Source: UBA6489 sp942490775
Lineage (GTDB): Bacteria > Patescibacteriota > Gracilibacteria > BD1-5 > UBA6164
Length of the DNA: 58,386 bases
NCBI GenBank assembly: GCA_942490775.1
Contig: CALNYL010000007.1
Coordinates: 1-58,386, forward strand
Reading direction: 5' to 3'
The notes below the pieces were generated by a model. The model was not told where the DNA came from, made no database searches, and worked only from the letters and a program-made list of their open reading frames with translations. The position numbers and the translations under genes were made by a program. Shown here one piece after another: positions 20,110 through 31,138 of this stretch (position 1 is the first letter of the stretch; every line of letters starts with the position of its first letter).

Positions 20110-20720
20110 ATGATAAACAAGAAAGTGATTCTAAATGAGGATATAGTCAAAGATTTATCAAATAATGCTGTTCAAAATGAAAATGAAGAGTTTATTTTTG
20201 GGTATGATAAGATTTTTTGGATGAGAGGAATTTTTGAAAGGACAAGGAATGAAAAAGAGGTATAAAATTTTCAATTTATAAAGAATATTTGAAATACAAA
20301 TATTTAGAATTACTTAATAAAGTATTTTTTTATAAATTTTGAATTTGAAAATATTGAAAAAAAAGTTTTAGTTCTAAGTTTAAAGAATTTTTAAAAGTAA
20401 AGAATGAACTAAATTATATACTGAGTGTTACAAAAGTTAAAATAAGGGAAAAATTTGATTTTTGGTTTGATTTTAACAGTAATGGTTTTGATAAAAATGA
20501 TTTATTTTGGTATAAGAATAGAAAAAAAGTAGAAGATATTTCATGGTCAGATATATATGAATTTTGAGATAATATAGGAGATGATAGTTTTAAAAGTTTA
20601 TTGAGTAATTATATAGATATTTACTTTATTAATAAAAATTATGATATAGACAATAAGGATTTACCTAATGATCCTTTTATTGTGCAAATTCTTATGCTTA
20701 ATAATCTAAAAAAGAGATAG
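20110..20720 (+). pseudogene. Unrecognised protein, one frameshift
   Basis: MINKKVILNEDIVKDLSNNA runs to 20265. A second open frame from about 20268 (IKFSIYKEYLKYKYLELLNK ... EKFDFWFDFNSNGFDKNDLF ... ISWSDIYEFGDNIGDDSFKS) ends KKR-TAG at 20718-20720. The two probably form one ~200-residue acidic, helical protein. It sits 15 bp after the VanY fusion gene and 7 bp before the KAP NTPase start, so it may belong to an operon with the NTPase. No domain is recognised. Confidence 0.4.
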
Positions 20721-20727
20721 ATAATAA

Positions 20728-23700
20728 ATGCACTCAGTGGGAAAAGAAATAGTAGATAAATTACTATCTGTTGACTTAAGTGACTAAAAAAATTATTATT
20801 TATTATATTTCTTAGAACTGCCTACATTGAAAAAGAAATTATTAGAAAAAGAAAAGTATAAAAATAGAATAGATAAATTAATAAATAAATTAAAGTTAGG
20901 AGTTAGAAAAAATAACTTTAAGTTATTAGAACTAGATGATTTTTCTATTTTAATAGATGAAATTAAGGAGAAAATATTTGAAGAAGAAGATGTAAAAAAT
21001 AGAATAATAAATTTTGTTTCAGAAAGAATATTAGAGTTAGATAATAGATATTTTCGTTATTTAAAAATTGATGAGATAAATACAATAGTAAAAGAAAATA
21101 AGTGCAAATTATGTTGTAATATAAAAAGAAAGATCATAGACTCTAAAACCTTAATTTCTGATGAGAATATCATTAAATTAGTATATGGTGAAATTAAGGA
21201 AGAAATAAAGTCATTTTACCTTGATCACTCAAACAAATTTTATTGATTTCATGGTTTTTTAAAATACAATTTTAGTATTTGGGAGAGTGATATAAAAAAA
21301 AGTTATTGTAATTTTCTCTTATCATCTAATGAAAAAGATAAGAATCTTTATCCTCTACTTATACCTGAAGTAAGGAATTTTGTAATAAAGAAAATATCAA
21401 AGAAAAAACTTTCAGAGATTTTAGAAAAAGAGTTAACTTTGAGTTATTCTTCTTTACATAAAAATATGGAACTATTAAAAGTTCCTGAGTTTAAAAATCT
21501 CTTTGAAAATTATATTTTTCCAAAGATGATTATTCCATTTGAAAAAAATCAAACCAAAATAAAATCTTTCATAAAAAACTCAAACTCAGGATCCTTCCTA
21601 CTCTCTGGCTACAGATGAGTCTGAAAAACCTCACTACTCAAAAAAACATTTAATGAATTTAATGAGAATGCTGAAAACACAGAGAAAATAATCCCAATAT
21701 TTGTAAACATACCAGAACCAAGCAAAAATAAACACAACCAAAATAAAGAATTCAGTAAAAAACAAATAATGGACTTCATTATTAGAAATTTATATAAGGA
21801 GGTAAAAAAACAATCCTCAAAATTACCAAAATCTTTTGTAAACAAGCTAGAAGATCAATACATAAGAACATTTAAAGAAGTGGAAAATATTGAATGAGAT
21901 TTAGTAGTAAAGAAAAGATGACTTTGGAAATTAATTTTTTGGTTATTACAATATGGCTTACCTTTTGGTTTTTTGATTATGATTATTTTTATTTTGAGAT
22001 ATTTTTAAGGATATAATTTCAAAAAACTTTTGAGTACAATATGCAAAATATATAGAGATTATCATAAATAATTTTGACTTAATAAAATTAATTACAGCAT
22101 TCTTGATTTTTTTAATCTCATATAAAATTTCTTTCTCTGTATTAAATGTAGTATTTAAGTCAAGAATAGCTAAAGAACTTTATGATGAAAATATTGCAGA
22201 GCAGAAACTTACAGATAATCTAGAAGATTATAATAATTACCAAAATACTTGATTATTTAGGCTATGATTATTTTTTTCAAGAAACTGATATATACAATTG
22301 ATAGAAGCAATAAATAATACAGCATTAGGAATTATAATTTTATACATATTCTCATTTTTTATTTCTTTTCTTTTTTTATTCTCTATTCTTTTTTTTCTTA
22401 TATTTTTGCTTTCATTACCTTATGGCATAGGAAATTATATATTTTACTTTATATGTTTAGTTCTTTTATGGTTTCTTATTGCTTGGTTACTTAAAAAGTT
22501 TTTTTCAAAGACTAAATACAAATTCATCATAGTAATAGACGAACTAGATAAACTACTAGATTTTGACAAAAACATATACTGAACAGAAAAATGAAAAATA
22601 GATATGAGTTCTATTTTTGATATCCTATGAAAACTAAAAATCCTATTCTTTGACACAAAATGACTCTTATTCTTTGTAGTTACAAACAAAGAAGCCTACG
22701 ACTACCACCTAAAAAACAAACACCAAGAAGACGACCTAGTATCAAACATCTTCAACAGAATCCTATACCTCCCAATGAACGAAAAAGAAAAATTTAACCT
22801 AAACTTTTCCGTACTATGAGACGATGAAAAAACAAGACTTTCTTTTAATGAACTAAGCGATTTTAACAAATGGCTTTACTTCAAATCACACTGAAACTGG
22901 AGAAAAATGAGATTTATACTAAATGAGAAACTAGAGACAAATGAAAAATGAGAAAATATTTTGAATCTAAATCTAGACAAAATAAATTCAGAAAATGAGT
23001 TTTATAAATTCTTTGAAAAGTTGTACTATCTTTTTAATAAAGAAAGCCTAGAAAATATAGAAAAATGAAAATCACTATATGATTTTTTAATTTGAGAAAA
23101 TGTAGATGATAAAAGAGGAATATTGATAGAATTTATAGAAAACTCCTTCTACAAAAATTATATCAATAGCATAGGAAATATATTAAAAAATATAGCCAAA
23201 GAAAAAAAAGATTGTAATAAAAACATAGACCTACTTATATCTAACTTAAAAGAAAATCTCAAAGACCCCAAGGATAATTTATTTAAAAATATCTGATTTT
23301 TTATATCACATAGAAAAAGTATCTAGTGAGTTAGCTTTTAGAGATTATATTTTAAACAACCTACTAAATTTTTATGAAGCATTAAAATTCTATAAAAAAA
23401 TAGACCTAGAAATTTTACTAAAAAGAATACAAATAAACAAAGACGATTTAGAGTACCCAGCCTTTGAAGACTTTATTTTATACTGGCTACCATTTATGCT
23501 TTTCTATTTTTGGAAAAAAGGGCTAGTTAATAAGGATAGTTTTGGTAATTTATTCTTAAATGAAGAAAACTGAGGGACAGATAAAAAAAACAATAAAAAT
23601 ATTATAAACATCTATTCAAAATTTGAAGAGGATTTAGTTATTGATGTATTTTTGAAACAATCTATTAGTAATTTGAATGATGAATATTGATTTAATTTAA

Positions 23701-23756
23701 ATTTTGATAAGGTTAGAAAAGATGAAGAATGGAGAAAATTTATTGAAACAAATTAA
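20728..23756 (+). CDS. KAP-family P-loop NTPase with membrane segments between Walker A and B
   Basis: I place the start at the ATG at 20728 (MHSVGKEIVDKLLSVDLSD). The frame then meets one TAA at 20785 and continues YLLYFLELPTLKKKLLEK; a TTG at 20827 is the alternative start. Walker A is LLSGYRGVGKTSLLKK near residue 290. Several strongly hydrophobic helices follow (FWLLQYGLPFGFLIMIIFIL; IIILYIFSFFISFLFLFSIL), then Walker B KFIIVIDELDKLLDF. Membrane helices inserted between the Walker motifs are characteristic of KAP NTPases. Slips in T-runs near 22005 and 23295 interrupt the frame. The C-terminal part (FNKWLYFKSHGNWRKMRFIL) is helical. KAP proteins are found in anti-phage gene clusters, but the role here is inferred. 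It overlaps the next gene by 35 bases. Confidence 0.72.
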
Positions 23757-24285
23757 AAATTATTTTTGAATCATAAAAATGTAAATAGATATTGATATTA
23801 ATGTTATTAAATTTTGGTCAAAAAATATAATATTAGAATTTTTAAACGATAAATTATGAGAAAAATTAGTAAAAAAATTAAAAATAGAAAAGAAAATAAT
23901 AGATAAGCAATTCTTTTTAAATTATTATAATCCTGATATATTTATTTATTTTACATTTGAAGAAGAGAAAACGAGAAAAGTAAACCCAGATATTTTGGAT
24001 TTAGTTCATAAAAATCATAACGAAAATAGAAAAGAATGAAAAAGAGTACATATTTACTCAAAATTATTATATAATGTTGATAAACATGAGCTTCCATTAG
24101 ATGGTTTTATTTATTATAATGAATGAGTATTAGACTTGATTGCAAATAAAATTTCATGAAAAGATGGGATTGAAGAATATATTAATTCTCAAATTAATTT
24201 ATTATACGACATAAAAGTCATAAAAAAAGAACGGTTTGAGAAACAAGAAAATTCACTTGATTTCCAAACAAAAAAAGGACTTTAA
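23722..24285 (+). pseudogene. Partner protein of the KAP NTPase, in-frame TAA
   Basis: The ATG at 23722 lies inside the end of the KAP gene, indicating translational coupling. MKNGENLLKQIKNYFGIIKM is followed by TAA at 23782-23784. The same frame then stays open for 166 codons: IDIDINVIKFWSKNIILEFL, KKIIDKQFFLNYYNPDIFIY, VHIYSKLLYNVDKHELPLDG, QTKKGL-stop. The single stop in a coherent frame is either a nonsense mutation or a read error. The family is not recognised. The acidic DxxIFxxFxF/E-x(n) pattern does not match a nuclease I can name. Confidence 0.45.
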
Positions 24286-24358
24286 CTCCAAATAGAAAGC
24301 CTCATATACTTCCGAAGAATCTATATCCAAGTAAAATTATTATAACCCAATAGTGTAT

Positions 24359-24963
24359 AGTCTAAACACATTGTACAATAGGATATATACATCCTATGTA
24401 TAGAAAAAAATAGTAAAAGTAGTATACTAAACTTAGAAAACTTTAGTTAACATAATACTTTTACTATGAATATAATATATCCAAACAAAGGGAAAACACA
24501 AGGTCATTTAAGAGAAATAATGACAAAAGATTATAAACAATGTTGAAATTCAGTACTAGTAGCTAGAAAATACGAAGTTACAGCCAATACAGTGCTAAAA
24601 CGGAGCAAAACTGAAAATCTAGAAAATAAAAGCTCAGCCCCAAAAATACCTTCAAGAAAATACGAATTACCTGATTTATGTCTAATATATTGGCTTTATG
24701 AAAAGAATAATTTAAAATGAGATGAAATATTAGATTATTTTGAAGAAAATAATCTAAATATGAAAAGATCCTCAATCTATTACTATCTAAAAGTTTGGGG
24801 CTTAACAAAGAGAAGAAAGGAAGCGAAAAAAAGAATTAATCAACAATTTAAAGATTATGAACCATGATTTCTGCATGTAGATATAACATATTGACCAAAA
24901 TTAAATGGAAAAAAGTGGTATATATTTGTAGCTATAGATAGAGCAACAAGACTAATTTACATT
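24359..24963 (+). mobile_element. IS481-like element, 5' remnant
   Basis: It begins with agtctaaacacattgtacaat, the same 21 nt inverted repeat as the full copy at 51197-52577 (compare the right end there). It is cut at 24963 by the ISAs1 element. The 3' half is absent on the far side. Confidence 0.75.
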
Positions 24964-24975
24964 CAGGGGTGTTAA
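24466..24975 (+). pseudogene. IS481-like transposase, truncated
   Basis: Open from MNIIYPNKGKTQGHLREIMT through a helix-turn-helix region (GNSVLVARKYEVTANTVLKR), LPDLCLIYWLYEKNNLKGDE and SSIYYYLKVWGL into the start of the rve/DDE core (EPGFLHVDITYGPKLNGKKW, VAIDRATRLIYI). The first catalytic Asp (HVDITY) is present. The frame ends at TAA 24973-24975, supplied by the ISAs1 end, so the second Asp and the Glu are lost. About 170 of the expected ~330 residues remain. Confidence 0.8.
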
Positions 24976-26175
24976 TTTCTAGAAAATAAACTAGAAAAAA
25001 ATAATAAAATTAGTATATTAAAAATACTTATTTTGTAAAAAAAATGTTGTTAGAAATATTAAGAAAATCTGAATCATAGAAGAAGCACAATGAAGACAAT
25101 TTTGATTATGAGAAATACTATATTTAAGCATATTAGCGATATTAAGTTGAGCAGATTCATATAGGAAAATTAGTTTGTTTATAAAGGTTCATTTTGAGAA
25201 GTTAAAGAAGCATATGACTTAAATTGGGAAAAGATACCAAGTTATGGAACAATAAGACAAATAATACAATGAACAAAAGGAGAAGAATTAGAAAAAAGAT
25301 TTAGAGAAGTATAACTTAGAATTAAGTAAATTAAAGGAAAAGAAATGATATAAAGTAGTATGACTAGATGGAAAAGTAGTAAAGGTGAAGTTTTGATAAT
25401 TTTTGTGATAAAAAAGCAATACAAATTTTTAGTGCATTATTAGATTGAGATTTAATATTAGCACATGAAGAAATAGAAGAAAAAACAAATGAAATACCAG
25501 TAGCACAAAAATTTTTTAAGGAATTATGAATAGAATGAGTTATTTACACTCTGGATGCTATACATTGCCAAAAAAAACATTCAAAGAGTTAAAAGAAAGT
25601 AAAAATGAATGAATAATACAATTAAAATGAAACCAGAAAAATTTATATAAAAACTGTGAGAAAATCTTAGAAAAACAAGAAAATATTTGAAAAAATAAGA
25701 CATACAATGAATGAAGAAATGAAAAGAAACAAGAAAAGTAAAAGTTTATGACTTTAAAGATGTTACTTGAAAATTACCAAAAGAATGGAAGAATATGTAA
25801 AAGAATTGATTGTTGTAAAAGAGATATGTAAAGAATTTTCTACAAAAGAAAAAAGTGGAATTCAAGAAAAGAAACCTCTTTTACTTATCAACTACAAAGT
25901 TAAAAGCAAAGAATATCAAGAAATAATTAGATGACATTGGGGAATTGAAAATCAAAATCATTATATAAAGATGTTTCTTTTAATGAAGATTCTTCAAGAA
26001 TAAGGATAAATGCTGATATATTTGTTCGTTTGAGAAGTTTTGCTTTGAATATTATGAGAGCTTATTGAGATAAAAACATAAAATCTTGTTTATATGAAAA
26101 TTCTCTTAATTTTAATGCCATGATAGAAAAATACCTTTACTATATTAATGGTATAGTTAGAAATTAACAACCCTG
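24964..26175 (+). mobile_element. ISAs1-family insertion sequence
   Basis: The ends are caggggtgttaatttct at 24964 and agaaattaacaaccctg at 26159-26175, inverted repeats with one mismatch. It is 1.2 kb long and encodes one transposase. The left flank is an IS481 gene and the right flank an NgoPII-type gene, and both are truncated at the junctions. The insertion was therefore associated with deletion or rearrangement. Confidence 0.85.
25030..26167 (+). pseudogene. ISAs1-family transposase, frameshifted
   Basis: Readable blocks, in shifting frames, are GLGEILYLSILAILSGADSY, KKEAYDLNWEKIPSYGTIRQ with a slip, VVGLDGKVVKG (first Asp), IEGVIYTLDAIHCQKKTFKE (second Asp) and IIRGHWGIENQNHYIKDVSF with EDSSRIRINAD (Glu region). 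This is the ISAs1/H-repeat transposase signature. At least four slips, near 25235, 25310, 25395 and 25730, make it inactive as sequenced. Confidence 0.82.
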
Positions 26176-26826
26176 ACTAAAAACCTTTATTGGATTTTGA
26201 ATATGCCACATTCATCTTACTCTTAAGTTTGTTATTCAAAGTGGATCAACTTTTTTAACTCCTGCTAATTCGTTAGTTTCAGCTAATTCAACATCAGGAA
26301 TCTCAGATATTCAATTTGAAATTTTATCAGAAATTCTTTTATATATTTGCCTATCAGCACAATAACAATCTCCATAAACAAACCAAAGAGTTTTTAATTG
26401 ATTAACTTTCTTATTAACTACTCATATAGAATACAATATATCTTTTTCCTCCCATTCATTCTCCTCGCAGTTTTTACAACTATCAGTAATTCTTGAATCA
26501 TCAGAATATAATTTATTCTTAGGATATGAACTGTTTAAAGCTATAGCAGAAGATAAGCTTTCTAATTTTTTTACCTCAATTGCATCTCATTCTTTTATAA
26601 TCATGTCAGGTGGATTGTTTTGATTCCCAAGATAAGAAAAATTCTTACTATACAATAAGTCCTTTTCTTCATTATTTTTTTCTAAAGAATTACAAAAAAC
26701 ATCTTTTACATAAGTTTCAAGAGCTTCTCACATATTATTAGCTCTGTTAGAACCTTTGTAAAAAGATATCAAATCTGTAATTGGATTTTCTACAATATTT
26801 GCAATTGCTTTTAGTAAATTTGTCAT
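26164..26826 (-). pseudogene. NgoPII-type restriction endonuclease, 3' truncated by ISAs1
   Basis: Reading from the ATG at 26826: MTNLLKAIANIVENPITDLI, NRANNMGEALETYVKDVFC. The nuclease core is NPPDMIIKEGDAIEVKKLES, i.e. D..(x)..ExK with D in PPDMI and EVKK. Then come IALNSSYPKNKLYSDDSRIT, LKTLWFVYGDCYCADRQIYK, TNELAGVKKVDPLGITNLRV and MWHIQNPIKVFSQGC-stop. This matches the NgoPII family (type II, GGCC-type). The last codons before the stop are made by the ISAs1 terminal repeat, so the natural C-terminus is gone. No cognate cytosine methylase is seen in the window. The catalytic part is intact, so residual activity cannot be excluded. Confidence 0.72.
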
Positions 26827-26892
26827 AGGTAAAAATTATTTAAAATACTTAATATAATATACAGAAAAATAAAAAATTTGTAACTTTTATTT

Positions 26893-27508
26893 TTAAAATT
26901 CCTTCTCCCTCAACACCTTCTCAAAATCCGAATTTATCCTCTGAGTCTTATTAAACTCATCATACTCCTCAAAAGCCTTTTCCTTAACCCTATCATGACT
27001 AACCCCTCAATTTCAATCCAATACATTAAAACTATTAAACTCCAAAAACAAATTCACAGATTTAGCCAAACTCTCCATTGTAAAAGTATTTCTATTCTCT
27101 ATTTGAAGCTCAATATAATCAAAGTAAGCTCAAATAGTCTTTTCCAATTTCTTTATTTCATTCTCCGTGTGTCGCTTTTCTTGAATTTACTCTATATCAT
27201 ACAGATAAAACAGCATCCAAATTATAAAAATTAACTGCTTTTGTCTGAGTTTTTCAGTCTATTGCTCAATGCTCTGTGGTATGTTCCATTTTGGAACATA
27301 CCACTTTTTCCTCCAATTCTCAGCTTTCAAAAATATTTTTTAAATGTTTTGTTACCGCTGGTCTTTGAATCCCAAAAAGTTCAGCCATCCTCTTCTGAGT
27401 CAGCCAAATATTTTCTTCATACAAAAAAACTTCTACTTTTATTTCTCAACTAGGTGAGTTATAAAATAGAAATTCTGTAAGTTCGTGTTTTATTGTTATT
27501 TTAGTCAT
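26893..27508 (-). pseudogene. RhuM-family protein, internally deleted
   Basis: From the ATG at 27508: MTKITIKHELTEFLFYNSPS, GEIKVEVFLYEENIWLTQKR, MAELFGIQRPAVTKHLKNIF, KTQTKAVNFYNLDAVLSVGY, RVNSRKAT. The text then jumps, with a slip, to a C-terminal block AYFDYIELQIENRNTFTMES and KEKAFEEYDEFNKTQRINSD. N- and C-terminal parts both fit the RhuM ('virulence protein RhuM') family, but the middle (about 100 residues normally) is missing. RhuM genes often ride in mobile or defence loci. Confidence 0.75.
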
Positions 27509-27594
27509 TTTTAAAATGATTATCCTACAGGATATATAAAGTATATTTAAAAATAAATTTTTTGCTAGTTTTTTTGTTTTTTTTCTTTGTAGTC

Positions 27595-27640
27595 CTCTTC
27601 CTTTAGTATTAAAGGAAGAGATTCAGAGATGGATTATGAT
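27595..27640. repeat. Dispersed hairpin repeat, copy 1
   Basis: The hairpin ctcttccttt-agtatt-aaaggaagag is followed by attcagagatggattat. The same unit recurs at 28355 and 37735. Here it overlaps the jetB stop and could serve as its terminator on the minus strand. Confidence 0.6.
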
Positions 27641-28203
27641 ATACTCTCTTTCAACTTATCCAAAATCTCCTCCATATTATCCACACTCATCTTAGCCTTT
27701 ATTATTTTATTAATCTTAAACCTATTATCTCAAAGCTCCGAAATAATTCACAAAGCCTTTGTTTTATTAACTATCAACTTTATCTCAGTCATAACCCTCT
27801 TCTCATCATTATCATACTTCTCCTTCAAAAATACTCACAAAGCATCTTTTATCTCTCACATAGTTATTATACTAGAATTCAAATACAAATCCTGAGTCTC
27901 CTTCTTATACAAAAACTCTCTTAAAATAACTAAAAACAAAGTCACCCCAAAAGACATTTTTTGCTTCTTTGATAAACTCTCCACTTCCATATCTTCCATC
28001 TCCTCCAAATAAGCAAAACCATAATTTTCATCTATCTTAAGTTCATAACTCATAATCTCAAAATATGTTCTTAGCTCTTTTATATACTTCCTCAAACTCC
28101 TCCAATCCTTATCCTGTTCAGTTGAAATTTCTCTATTATTTAGCAATCTGTTAACTAAATACTTCCACTCTCAAACCTCTTTTAAATTTAAAATCTCTTG
28201 CAT
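27634..28203 (-). CDS. jetB: Wadjet subunit JetB (DUF4194, MksE/MukE-like)
   Basis: An intact 189-codon frame from MQEILNLKEVGEWKYLVNRL to LDKLKESIS-stop. The DUF4194 layout is visible: VNRLLNNREISTEQDKDWRS near the start, LRTYFEIMSYELKIDENYGF, AYLEEM, SKKQKMSFGVTLFLVILREF, then EIKDALGVFLKEKYDNDEKR and FKINKIIKAKMSVDNMEEIL, which fit two winged-helix units. JetB is the kite-like subunit of the Wadjet SMC complex that detects and cleaves circular DNA. It lies directly downstream of jetA on the same strand, as in known Wadjet operons. A REP-like element sits ~70 bp upstream of its start. Confidence 0.8.
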
Positions 28204-28261
28204 AAGTTTATTTGTTAAAATTTATATTTTACCCTCACACTAACCCTCTCCTTATAAATCA

Positions 28262-28305
28262 GAATAGACACAGGTATTGCCCCTACAGTAATATCTTCTA
28301 GTGTT
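28262..28305. repeat. REP-like element, copy 1 (TGTAGGGGCAATACC)
   Basis: caggtattgcccctacag with flanking tatcttctagt recurs at 42932-42983 and, weakly, at 30140-30172. It lies upstream of a minus-strand gene start in each case. Confidence 0.5.
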
Positions 28306-28354
28306 CACCTAAAATTTAATAACAAAATCTATTTATAATAAATCCTTAATTTTT

Positions 28355-28395
28355 CCTCTCTTCCTTTATTAAAGGAAGAGATTCAAAGATGGATT
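28355..28395. repeat. Dispersed hairpin repeat, copy 2
   Basis: ctcttccttt-att-aaaggaagag is followed by attcaaagatggattat. It overlaps the 3' end of jetA in the same orientation as copy 1. Confidence 0.6.
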
Positions 28396-29904
28396 ATTAA
28401 GATTATATTCATTCTCTGTAGCTTCTTTCTCCTGACAAGGAGAGAAAATTCAAGAGGTTTTGCTAATAGCTACTTCTTCAAAAACACCACCTCCACTCTG
28501 CACCTTCAACTTATTATGAATTCCCTGAACATCAAAATCATTTCTATTAAAATCCTTTATATTTCACTTTCCAGCCATCGCAATTTTCACATAAGTCATA
28601 AACTCATCTATAGAATACTGTATTTTATACTGCTCCAAATCTCCTACAAATTAACCTCCTCTTTATCTTTTAGTAACTCATCAATCTCTCTCAGAATCTG
28701 CCTTTCCGATATAGTAGTATACCTAAAATATTTTCCACATCAATCTCTTCTTTCTCAACTTCACCTTTCTCCGCATAAGAAACAAGCTTAACTTCATATC
28801 TCCCCTCCCATAAATTCTTTCAAATAAATAAATCTATAGCAAATCAATCATCAATATCTCACAATCATTTCTTATACTCTATTTTATTATTATTCTCAAT
28901 AAAAATCTTTTTAATATCTTTTATAAGTTTAATTCAAACTTTTCTCTCTTCTTTCGCCTCCTCATTAAAACCTCCCTAAGTTTTGAAACAATAAATGTCT
29001 TTTTATTATAAGCCCTCTTTTTAGCTTTCAATAAATCAAATTCTATAAGAGACTTTATAGATTTCTGCTTTTCTAAAAGCTTTTATTTTCTCAAAAATTC
29101 TCAAAAATACCACTCAACTGATTCAATAACTTTTTAGGCTTACCAGAATAAAACTTTTCAAATCAATCAAAACTTTTCATTGAGGAGGTATTTATTTTCT
29201 CATCTATCTCATCAATGTAAATGATAAAATATCACCTCTATTAAGCTCTGAATCATTTGATTTCTTTTGAATAAACATAAATATTTTCAAAAACAGTTTC
29301 AACCTTTCTAAAATTAGTAGGCATTCTCTTCAGAATCTCCTTTGCACTCGTATACTTATCATAAACCTCCTCTTCAAAAACCTTTAAGTCTCATTTTGCA
29401 ATTAATTTTTTTCTTATTTTCCAACTGTTTTATTTGTCTATCAATCTCTTTTAAATTTTGCTCCTTTAAACCCTCCGATGAAAAAGCTATAGTCTTTAGA
29501 TTTGTAATAGCATTCTCAAAATCAGATTTTACGAAGCATGGAGATACTCCTCTGAATTCATAAATTATCAAAAAAGTTCATCTACCTTATAGTACTCTCC
29601 GAAAGTTCTATATTATAGTCATCCTCAAAGTCTCAAATTTCTATTCTCCTCAAAAACTGGTTCTTTATCCAAGACTCTACATAGGTTTTTGCATTCTCCT
29701 CATTTTTCTTATCTTCTGATGACTGCCTATTATACTCTTTTATAAATTCTTCAGGCTCCCTTTTCTAAAGCTACCTGTCTTATGGTATCTATATTTTTCT
29801 CTTCAGCCCTAAAAATACTATAAAAAAATGATAATATAATTCTAAGTATCACTTCTAAACAATTTTATTACAGGAGTTGCAAAATTTTTTTCTTGGAGGA
29901 ACAT
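28369..29904 (-). pseudogene. jetA: Wadjet subunit JetA (DUF3375), multiply frameshifted
   Basis: From the ATG at 29904: MFLQEKNFATPVIKLFRSDT, then IFRAEEKNIDTIRQVALEKG, SSEDKKNEENAKTYVESWIK, FLRRIEIGDFEDDYNIELSE. Next come a coiled-coil-like stretch FENAITNLKTIAFSSEGLKE and KEIDRQIKQLENKKKI, then EILKRMPTNFRKVETVFENI. The tail (KKIFIENNNKIEYKKGLGDI, EGRYEVKLVSYAEKGEVEKE) is also split. The order and the SPLIL-like N-terminus (ATPVIKLF ... FRAE) fit DUF3375, the kleisin-like JetA. At least six slips occur. Its place immediately before jetB supports the call. As sequen­ced it could not make a full protein. Confidence 0.6.
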
Positions 29905-29937
29905 AATTTTTATAGTTTTTTTTATTATTATTGTAGA

Positions 29938-29955
29938 GATGTAGCAATGCTACAT
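29938..29955 (-). terminator. Small hairpin
   Basis: atgtagca and tgctacat form an 8 bp stem right after the stop of the small minus-strand ORF at 29956-30125. Confidence 0.4.
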
Positions 29956-30125
29956 TTATATCTTAAGTAAACCTTTTTCTTTTAGTGAAATTATTAAATC
30001 TAAAGTTTCAAAAGGATACCTAAGACCATTTTTCTCATTCTCTAACTCAATATACTCTTCAAAGTCTATTGTATCTGAATTTATTGATGAATTCTTTTTA
30101 TTTTATTAACTTTTGTTACAACCAT
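29956..30125 (-). pseudogene. Small unrecognised protein, one frameshift
   Basis: MVVTKVNKIKRI, a slip near 30090, then SSINSDTIDFEEYIELENEK, NGLRYPFETLDLIISLKEKG and LLKI-stop: about 56 residues, acidic. It is possibly a remnant of the 5' end of the jetAB block or a small regulator. A weak REP-like copy (30140-30172) lies just upstream. Confidence 0.3.
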
Positions 30126-30417
30126 AATCTTTAAATAAAAATATTGCCCCTAAGTATAATATTTTTCTAAAAAAATCAAAATTAAATTCTCTTCAAAACC
30201 GTAGAGAAGGTTGGTGGTGTTAGTATTTATTATTATTTGATAGTAAAGATTTTTATTTTTTTAGAAAAGAGCAAAATATTTATTTTAATATATCTATAAC
30301 ACTGAATTTGGTTATATCAATAGATAATTATTGTATATAATGGTGTTTTTATGTTATTATATTAGTGATAGAACTTTTTTTATTTACCTAATTTTTAATA
30401 TCTAAAGAGAAAAAAAT
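30126..30417. promoter_or_regulatory. Divergent intergenic region
   Basis: A spacer between the minus-strand small ORF and the plus-strand hemerythrin gene. It holds the third, weaker REP-like copy (tattgcccctaagtata at 30143). AT-rich boxes before 30418 could be a promoter but none is distinctive. Confidence 0.35.
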
Positions 30418-30957
30418 ATGGATAAAGAAATATTTGAGAAAATGACTATGAGTGAGCTTATTGTTTATTTGATAGATACCTTTCATGCTCCTTTTAAGAT
30501 TTTTTTAGAAAATAAAACTGAGAAGATGGTCTCATTTAGTGAAGAATACTCAGAAGATTATCCTAAGGTTTCTTACTTTAAAGATTTATTTTACCAGTTT
30601 AGGAATGAGTTAGTAAAGCATGTGAAAAAGGAAGATGAGATAATGTTTCCAACGATTTTGAAATATGAGAATTCTGATGATAATAAACCAGATGTTTGGG
30701 ATGTAATTAGAGAGAAAGGAAAATCGGTAGATACTACTCAAATGGGAAATGAGCATAATGTGATTTTGTATTATTTAAATAGTATTTTAGATTTACTAGA
30801 AAATTGTTGAATGGAGTGAAGGAATATCAAGGAGTTTGAGGAAATCAAAAAAAGTTTTGATTGGATAAAAAAGACTTTAGCGGAACATATTAATTTAGAA
30901 AATAAATATGTTTATAAAAAGTGGGATGATATGAAAAAGGAGTCAAGAGAAAAATAA
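30418..30957 (+). CDS. RIC/hemerythrin-like di-iron protein (YtfE/ScdA type)
   Basis: An intact 179-codon frame: MDKEIFEKMTMSELIVYLID, TFHAPFKIFLENKTEKM, LVKHVKKEDEIMFPTILKY, QMGNEHNVILYYLNSILDLL, IKKTLAEHINLENKYVYKKW, SREK-stop. The His and Glu residues in FHAP, HVKKEDE, NEHN and HINLENK match the H / HxxxE / H / HxxxE set that binds two irons in the repair-of-iron-centres family. That family mends Fe-S clusters after nitrosative or oxidative stress. The N-terminal DUF542 domain common in long members is absent. It is monocistronic by spacing. It is not an obvious defence gene and may be an old resident within the island. Confidence 0.82.
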
Positions 30958-31043
30958 TTTTAAAGTAAAAGCTAAATTTTAGTCTCGGAAAATAGAAAAT
31001 TGCAAGGGTTAAAACCCTCTGTTGACTAGATGTATTATATTTA

Positions 31044-31066
31044 CATTTTGCAAAGCAGTTATTTTA
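31044..31066 (+). promoter_or_regulatory. Shared upstream element, copy 1
   Basis: attttgcaaagcagttatttt, preceded ~50 bp earlier by ggaaaatagaaaatt. Both parts recur before the next secreted-protein gene (32452-32523). It lies 73 bp before the ATG at 31139. Confidence 0.45.
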
Positions 31067-31138
31067 TAGTTTTTAAAATTTTACTTTTATTTTAATAATG
31101 TTATTATTGTGTAGTTATTGATTTTTGTGAATTAAATT

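Noticed and set aside
27629..27895. Plus-strand 88-residue ORF with membrane-like sequence
   Set aside because: It is antisense to jetB, which has the conserved DUF4194 features.
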